DNA of 64,000 nt from positions 29,343-93,342 of the forward strand of contig VXCM01000261.1 in assembly GCA_014773175.1 (NCBI GenBank), given 5' to 3'. A model generated the notes under the pieces. The model ran no database searches, had not been told where the DNA came from, and saw nothing but the letters and a program-made list of their open reading frames with translations. Made by a program: the position numbers and the translations under genes. The stretch is from Lucifuga dentata (Eukaryota; Chordata; Actinopteri; Ophidiiformes; Bythitidae). Below, in pieces: positions 57,296 to 64,000 of this stretch; within the stretch, counting starts at the first letter, position 1; each line of letters starts with the position of its first letter.

Positions 57296-59994
57296 AGAGG
57301 GGTCACCCCTACGTCATACATTTATATATAAATATGTAGAGATATGCAAGTAATTTGTAGTATGTTTTTCAGATGGATTTCACTCAGCTTGTCTGTATTT
57401 TGTATGTTTTTTGTTTTTCTGTCTGCATATATAGTTGTGATATATGCCAAGATTGGTACAACCATTTTTTTAAATATATATATGCAATTTAATCTAACAA
57501 CAGACACATAATGTATAGCACATAGGTGAGTGTGTGTGAGTGTGTGACCTTCACCGGCCCTCTTTGACCAACCTATCACGCTTTATTTAAAACCAACAAA
57601 CAATTCCTATCAAGGAGGGCTAAACACCTGAACAACAACACAAAGACAAAACCACACAGGCAAGTAAATCTAGCTTTACTTTTACTTTACTGTATTTTGT
57701 ATGTGATTCTGTGATTCAGCGTCACGGCCTCAGGGGCTGCTACACACATGTGTTTCTTGTGTATCGAGCACCAAATGGAATTGCCATCAAACCACTGCTG
57801 AAGTGCTACACAACCTCAGGCATCCGGAGCCTGGTCCTGGTTAGACTGTGTTTCTGACTGAGAGGGTACATCCACAACAACAACACGGATCTCATGATAC
57901 GCCTTCCCACCGTCCAGAAACTCAAATTACTATCACCAGCCTTCATCCTCCTCCAAGAAACCATTATGGTTTATGGACTAAACACTGACCACTGGCTCAT
58001 GCAAGCAGATATAATTAAAAGACGTAATTTACACACACACACGCACACACACTGATACACACATTGGATGTCTTGAAATCTGATATGCCACGTGGGAGGG
58101 GGGNAGGGGGGTGGGGAGGGGTTACAGTAACATCATGTGACTCACTCTGATATTGTATTATGTAAACTGCTGTAATCCATCTGGAATACTCTTCTGGCCC
58201 CAGAAACGGCACTGCAAACATCTAATCTGGATAAAAAAAGTTTGAACACATATAATCAACCACCAAACAACAGATTTCAGAGTTTATTTTTCCGTGAGGG
58301 TGTGTAATCTGCTCTGTGCGTCAGGTTAACTGATATGCTGTTTCTGCTGTGTTTGTAGAAATCATCTGACGGTCTGATGTCTTCCTGTGGGTCTGATTTA
58401 TAACTTTCACAGCTTTACTGCTGTATTTATGGAATGCAGCATTTAACATAATTGTCATTATTTCTCTGCGAGGTCTGAAAAAGGAATTTGCTCGTGGTTG
58501 AGCAGCAACAAAAGAGCCATGGATGAGATTCCTCTTTTCTAAAAGGCTCCTTCATCTTGGATAAGGAATGGTTGAGATACCAAATACACTTACAACCACA
58601 ATAATTTATGACACTGAATATCATCACACTGAACTTTACTGTGTATATTATCAGCATACAGTTCACCCCTCCCCCTCCCCCTCCTAACAAACTCCTCCTC
58701 TGTTTTCCATATGGCAGCCGGTGTCTCATCGGTGAGGTTCGTGTTAGCCACAAACTCATCAACTATTCTGACTGCGGTGGGGATCATTTGTTTGCCGTTA
58801 GCACGTTTCCCTTAGCAACAAGCCTTGAAAACTCACCAGTGTGGACACTATTCAAAACAGGCAATGTCCAGAACTATGTGGGGAAAAGGTGCAAGTCAGC
58901 GAAACACAACCAAATCAGATTCTTACACTTCCCTCCAACACCATACAGCTGATATCTCCTTTTTCAATAAAGTTTGACATTAAGAGAAGGCAATCTGCTC
59001 GTCTTCAGCATTTTGCATTTTACAGGCCTTAAGTGCTGGAGTCAGAGATATGACCCTTGGTCTGTCTGAGCGTGTTAACGGGCAGGATGTAGGATGTTAA
59101 CTCTGCCATGCAGACTGGAAATTGATTATGCATTGGACTGAGACCAGAATGTGCGTGTATCTATGTGTGCAGAGACACTCTCCGTTAGAAAATACCTCAT
59201 AGATGGAAGGCAAGAAAATTAAATCATTTCAAACACAAATTTATACAAATGTATATGAGTTACAGCGTACTGATCCTCTGTAGGTAGATGCCCTGTCTGC
59301 TGATAGCAGCTTATCTGATTTAGAACAGAAATGATTCCTGCCACACTGCTGCTTTAAGATCCAAGAAGAAGATGAGAGTCAAGTCAGATCACAGAGTTTA
59401 CATCAGTGCCAATTCAGTCTTGGCTTCAAAATAAAAGGGCTAAATGGATGAGTAGTGTATTAAATCTGTTCTGGTTCTCATCCCCATTATATACAAAAGA
59501 CCACAGGATCTGTGTCATTCTACTTTCTAAAGTACATTAAGGTATTTGCTAAGGTATCCCGGTAGCCTGGTTACACACCAATTTTCCACCACATTTAAAT
59601 TTTATACATGGTAAACTGACTTTGCTAAAGCCCCCAAATCCCATAGAAAAAAATGAACATGGATATAATCTGAGTGCTAGACTGTTGTCTGTCAGTGTAT
59701 TATCTTTGACGCTGACACTGACATTATCATTTATTTTCTTCTTTTTCTTCTCTATCCTCAATTTATCTTATTGTAAGACAAAATGTGANCATTATCATTT
59801 ATTTTCTTCTTTTTCTTCTCTATCCTCAATTTATCTTATTGTAAGACAAAATGTGAAGCAAATGTGAGTAGAATTGATTATTTCAAGCATATCAAATATT
59901 TTGATATAAGTACCGCAAAAAAACAAACAAAAACAACAATAAACCTCACCATCATATTCTACTACACATTACATCATACGTAAGGAATACCCAT
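57296..59994. other. Intergenic, no gene recognised
   Basis: Contains a G-rich tract (58093-58121), CA runs near 58030-58050, and a 67-bp assembly duplication around N59789. A minus-strand frame near 58590-58790 reads VRIVDEFVANTNLTDETPAA, but I cannot place it and see no start or splice context. Confidence 0.4.
58093..58121 (+). other. G-quadruplex-prone tract
   Basis: Four or more runs of at least three G separated by single bases (GGGAGGGGGG, N, AGGGGGG, TGGGGAGGGG). The N marks an assembly join, so the true length is unknown. Confidence 0.5.
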
Positions 59995-61235
59995 TTGTGC
60001 CAAAATTAAAAATAAATAAATAAAAGAATAAATAATTAAATGTGGAAATATAAAAACACGTNTTGTGCCAAAATTAAAAATAAATAAATAAAAGAATAAA
60101 TAATTAAATGTGGAAATATAAAAACACGTTAAAAATACGTAAAAGAGTAATAAGGAGCACTTTTATTTATTTTCACATTTATTTGTTCATTTATTTGTGT
60201 GTGTGTGTTTCCCATTTAAATTTCTGTATTATTAATTTCCTTATATATTTTTTAATTTTTCTATTTATTTATTTTTATAAAGTTTATTTATTTATATTTA
60301 TAGTTAAATTTACTGTATTTCCATATTGTTTTTTGTATATATTCTTCTTCTTTATGTTCTTGGATATGGTAAATGTATNGTATTATTAATTTCCTTATAT
60401 ATTTTTTAATTTTTCTATTTATTTATTTTTATAAAGTTTATTTATATTTATAGTTAAATTCACTGTATTTCCATATTGTTTTTTGTATATATTCTTCTTC
60501 TTTATGTTCTTGGATATGGTAAATGTATNACTGTATTTCCATATTGTTTTTTGTATATATTCTTCTTCTTTATGTTCTTGGATATGGTAAATGTATGGTA
60601 AATGTTACCAGTATGTTTAAGCCTATTTAGTTTTCTTTATCTGACATCTGAATGGTGGCAATGAGACTTCTCCCTCATTGTGTGGGAACAGAGTTGACGC
60701 ACTTCAGACTCAGAGCGTTGAGTAGCTGACATCTAATTAAGTTTGAGATTTTTTCATGTGAGAAAGTAGATTAAATTGTAATCTTAGATTTTACATATAT
60801 GGTTAAAATAATGATTAAAATAATGCTGAATTAAAACTTTTTTTCGACGTTTTCAGAGCTCCGCCGGCTGCTCGCTGTACAGGGGGCGGGGGGTAGGAAG
60901 GAAGCCCCGCCCACAGCCAGATGATTGACAGCTTGGCCCACAAGAATATATCAAAGAATATATCCGACAATATAAAGAAGAATATATATGAAAAATAATA
61001 TGGAAATAAATATAAAAATAAAAACAAATGAAACTAATAAAAATAACTATATATATTTATATACACACGCACACTAAATGTGAAAAATAAAAAAGCTTAT
61101 TCTTTTATGTATTTTTTTTTTTAAATTTGTCTTTATATTTCCACATTTATTTATTTATTCTTTTATCTATTCCTCTTTATATTTCCACATTTATTTATTT
61201 GTTCTTGTATTTATTTTTTTTAATTTTGGCACGCA
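59995..61235. mobile_element. Large AT-rich inverted-repeat element (probable)
   Basis: The left end GTGCCAAAATTAAAAATAAA with AAATGTGGAAATATA is complemented on the right by TATTTCCACATTTATTTATT and TTTTTTTTAATTTTGGCAC. Three assembly joins (N60062, N60379, N60529) repeat parts of it. The centre has a GC-rich island near 60855-60930. No protein. Confidence 0.5.
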
Positions 61236-61319
61236 CATACATGCAGTACATGAAAAACTAGAGCGGCTAAAGGTGTTTTCACTGAAACCTCTGTCAGTTT
61301 TTGCCGGTGATAACTTTCC

Positions 61320-61551
61320 TTTATTTGTGTATTAAGGCACTGAGGCAGCGACGTTTCGGTGTGCGTTTTATTTTCAAAAGGTGTACCGGATGTGGTGTGT
61401 GTAACTGTAGTCGACTTGTCCGTAGAAGGAAAGCGGTTTAGAGTGCGCGCGGCGGGGCACGAGGCTGCGTGTGCGCGTGTCCGGGGGGTAGTTGGCGTTT
61501 GTTCGGTGTTTGAGCGGCAGTCAGAGGAAGTTTGTGCTGCTGGACGCGTCG
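61320..61551 (+). promoter_or_regulatory. CpG-rich candidate promoter / first exon
   Basis: Markedly CpG-rich sequence (for example GTGCGCGCGGCGGGGCACG) in otherwise AT-rich DNA. It ends in a consensus donor, GACGCGTCG then GTGAGT at 61552. This is the expected architecture of a 5' noncoding exon transcribed to the right, divergent from plek. The gene itself is beyond the window. In human the genes divergent from PLEK include CNRIP1 and PPP3R1, but no such coding sequence is visible. Confidence 0.4.
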
Positions 61552-62331
61552 GTGAGTTTACGTTTAAATCTTGGCTGGCTTTACTTCCTAAAGGGAAGGC
61601 AAACATGGAGCGTTTAAGTTTTTTTTACCCTTGGTACAGCGTGGCATAAGAAGAGTTTAAATCTTTTAAGGCAGAAAAACTTTAATATTTAACGGATAAA
61701 GCAGCACAGAATGATGTTCCACGCAGCCTTTGCTTTTAGTTTTACGCCCGTTTTGTTGGCACGGAAATTGCTGCCGTCCTGTTATTGTTAGAATATCAAG
61801 AAACCGTAATTATATGATTCAGCCTGGAAACATGAAGCTAATCAGAGTTTATCCAGGTGAGTCCGTCCTCCGACAGGTGGAGACTGTCCTGCACAGGTGT
61901 TCCATCACCTGAGTCAGAGATAAAGCTCCACTCATGCTGCGTTTACACAGCTTAGTGAAAGTAGAGACGCTCCAAGTATTATCTGGAAAATCTGTGTTAT
62001 ATTTCTCTGTACATGTCATCCAGTACTGCAGCAGGGAGGCATGCACATGCGCAATGTCACGCCAAACTGTATTTAATATCTGTCGCATAGATTTGGCCAT
62101 GATAATCTGTAAAGCTGCTTAATAATAAGAGGATGCCTGAATATTTTAGTAATCAATGAGAGATATTCTTCATTTCGGCATATATCCAATAAACCGAATA
62201 GTGCATGTTGTGGTCTAATTATGCCTATTAGATATGCCACCTACATTCTTCTACCAAACTATAGGTATTGTAAAGTGAAGCGCTGCTTGGAGGATCATCT
62301 GCTTGCTATATAATGTTGATACTTCATTTAA
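61552..62331. other. Intergenic or intron, nothing recognised
   Basis: No coding sequence seen. If 61552 is a real donor, this is the start of its intron. Confidence 0.35.
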
Positions 62332-62908
62332 AGGACCATACCACCCATTTTGCATGTTTGAGCCTAATATATTCAATTTTCATACATATTATGTTACTGA
62401 CAATCATTTCCCAAAAGATAAAACTGTATTTCAGCTTTCCTGATATTTTGCAAAATCTCTTAATCTTTCAAAATCAAATATTCAAGTGATACACCCACCT
62501 TAAAAATCCATGTTTCTCCTGCTAATAGTTACACAGCCTTATGAAGTCACGGTCCTTTAAATTTTTCCATAAACGCAGGTCTTCTTTTGGGACTATATTC
62601 CCCGGTGGAGGCATACATTCACTCCACGCTTTTTATTGAGCTTAAACGCTAAAATTACATAACTTCTAAAAAAAACCTGAATACACGTCTTGTTGGTGAT
62701 GGATTACCTATCCCAAGAACGTTTCAAGTATCAACAAGTTGATTTTAAAGCAGAATGAACTGAAACCAATGGAGGTCTGGAAGGTAGGAAAAACATTTTT
62801 AATTCACCGTTCCAGTTGTATGCTTTGGGAAATGATTGTCAGTAACGTTACGTGTATGAAAATTCAATATATTAAGCTTAAACATGCAAAATGAGTGGTA
62901 TGGTCCTT
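62332..62908. mobile_element. TTAA-flanked MITE, copy 9
   Basis: AGGACCATACCACCC after TTTAA and ending GGTCCT with TTTAAA beyond. Complete internal sequence in the same order as copy 1, including ATTCCCCGGTGGAGGCATAC and CTGAAACCAATGGAGG. Confidence 0.82.
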
Positions 62909-63906
62909 TTAAAGTGACTTTTATCCTGCTGCTGTTAAAGTGATGCAACATAAAAATGTAGTTTTTTAAATGAGGTTTGGTGTGTTGTGCATGTACTGAC
63001 ATCCTTACTGATAATTTTGTTAGTCTGTGTGTTGCAAATGCATAAGTGATTACACACACACACACACTGTACTGTCAAAGTTTTTTTTTTTTTTCTCTCC
63101 CTTTCACTGAGCTACTCTGGTGCATATGATCTACCAAGATGAATAACCTGTCAGTTCCTGTGTTGTTGTTGTTGTTCCACACTAAGAAGCACATAAGAAG
63201 CTGAATTAGTGACCATTACTTTTCACCACATCTTCAACATGTGTGGTCAGTGGGCCTGATCATCGTAAAGGGTGGAGATGTATGCCTTTAGACTGACTCA
63301 GAGATTTGGCTGTAAACTTTACTTAATCAAGTCCCTTATGCTAATTTCAGGTCTGCTTTTTTCCACAACAGACCAGCTTTAACATGATCTATTGATTCAG
63401 CAGCTTTCAGGAGTTCTCACGGTATCAACAGGAAATGTTTCCCTTTGTTCCCGTGTCTGTTTTTGGAATCTCATGCTTTTACATGAGCTGACCTCATTAA
63501 GTGTCTGATGAAGTTTTTAACCTGCATGAATGCAAATCAAAATTTGAAAGTATTTTTTGACCCATTTTCAGCCAATTTTTAAAAACATGATGTTCAAACT
63601 TAAAGGTTGTGTAATTGTAGTTTTTTTTTTTTGGCACAACTTTGCCACCAGGATGTACCAGGATGATGAACACAGTTATAGTGAAAGCAGACATGTTTCC
63701 TTTTCCGTGATGACGGCTGAGTTGTTGACCTTTGTTGTTGACCTTTAGAACCAAATGGTGAGAGCAAGACCAGGCAAAGCATTTCTAATGTTGCTTTTTG
63801 TGAAAATGACAGTATCCACTGATGCTCCGAGGTGCTTACAGTCACAAGCTTTATGGACAGAATAGTAATTGATGATCCAGTGGAGTGGAATCGGAGTGAT
63901 GATTAA
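62909..63906. other. Intergenic, nothing recognised
   Basis: A (CA)n run lies near 63054-63066 and a T tract near 63080. No gene or element supported. Confidence 0.4.
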
Positions 63907-64000
63907 AGGACCATACCACCCTTTTTACATGTTTAAGCCTAATATATTCAGTTTTCATACACGTAATGTTACTGACAATCATTTCCCAAAGCATACTACT
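63907..64000. mobile_element. TTAA-flanked MITE, copy 10, cut by window end
   Basis: AGGACCATACCACCC after TTAA (63903-63906), running through the left terminal repeat to TTTCCCAAAGCATACTACT at the end of the window. Confidence 0.75.

Noticed and set aside
61220..61649. Open frames on both strands in the CpG-rich block
   Set aside because: Long frames are expected by chance in GC-rich DNA; the donor at 61551/61552 and lack of homology favour a noncoding first exon.

Overview
The window looks like nuclear DNA from a teleost fish, probably a spiny-rayed one. It is AT-rich, has long introns, many microsatellites and many short DNA transposons. Its four recognisable genes are vertebrate genes with canonical GT/AG introns. 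No bacterial-style operons, tRNA, rRNA or CRISPR arrays were seen.

Layout. (1) 1-3.1 kb: the last intron, last coding exon and 3'UTR of pcsk2 (prohormone convertase 2) on +. (2) 5.1-15.1 kb: all eight exons of bfsp1 (filensin, lens beaded filament) on -, tail to tail with pcsk2 as in the human 20p12 arrangement. This bfsp1 copy carries an in-frame stop, a missing splice acceptor and two frameshifts. (3) 15.1-20.9 kb: gene-free, with several copies of a TTAA-flanked inverted-repeat element and one mariner-like element. (4) 20.9-27.4 kb: a prokineticin receptor gene on +, with a noncoding first exon, three upstream ORFs and two coding exons split inside the DRY motif. (5) 27.4-41.7 kb: a gene desert with a degenerate tandem array of roughly 200-bp units at about 37.1-38.2 kb. 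(6) 41.9-49.0 kb: the complete nine-exon plek (pleckstrin) gene on -, 351 codons plus stop, with every splice site intact. (7) 49-61 kb: transposon-rich DNA holding two hAT-type elements with perfect 8-bp target duplications, a Harbinger-like element with a Myb/SANT remnant, and a gag-like fragment split by a hAT insertion. (8) 61.3-61.6 kb: a CpG-rich block ending in a splice donor, a candidate promoter and first exon for an unidentified + strand gene. (9) 62.3 kb to the end: two more copies of the TTAA element, one running off the window.

The genes are not a pathway. They are a neighbourhood joining human chromosome 20p-type genes (PCSK2-BFSP1) to 2p13-14-type genes (PROKR1-PLEK).

Assembly caution. 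There are 29 single-N positions. Twelve are flanked by the same 61-150 bp on both sides, and most of the rest lie in homopolymers or simple repeats. These are best read as unmerged contig overlaps. They create false duplications, including inside the pcsk2 and bfsp1 coding exons. The bfsp1 lesions are not at such N positions.
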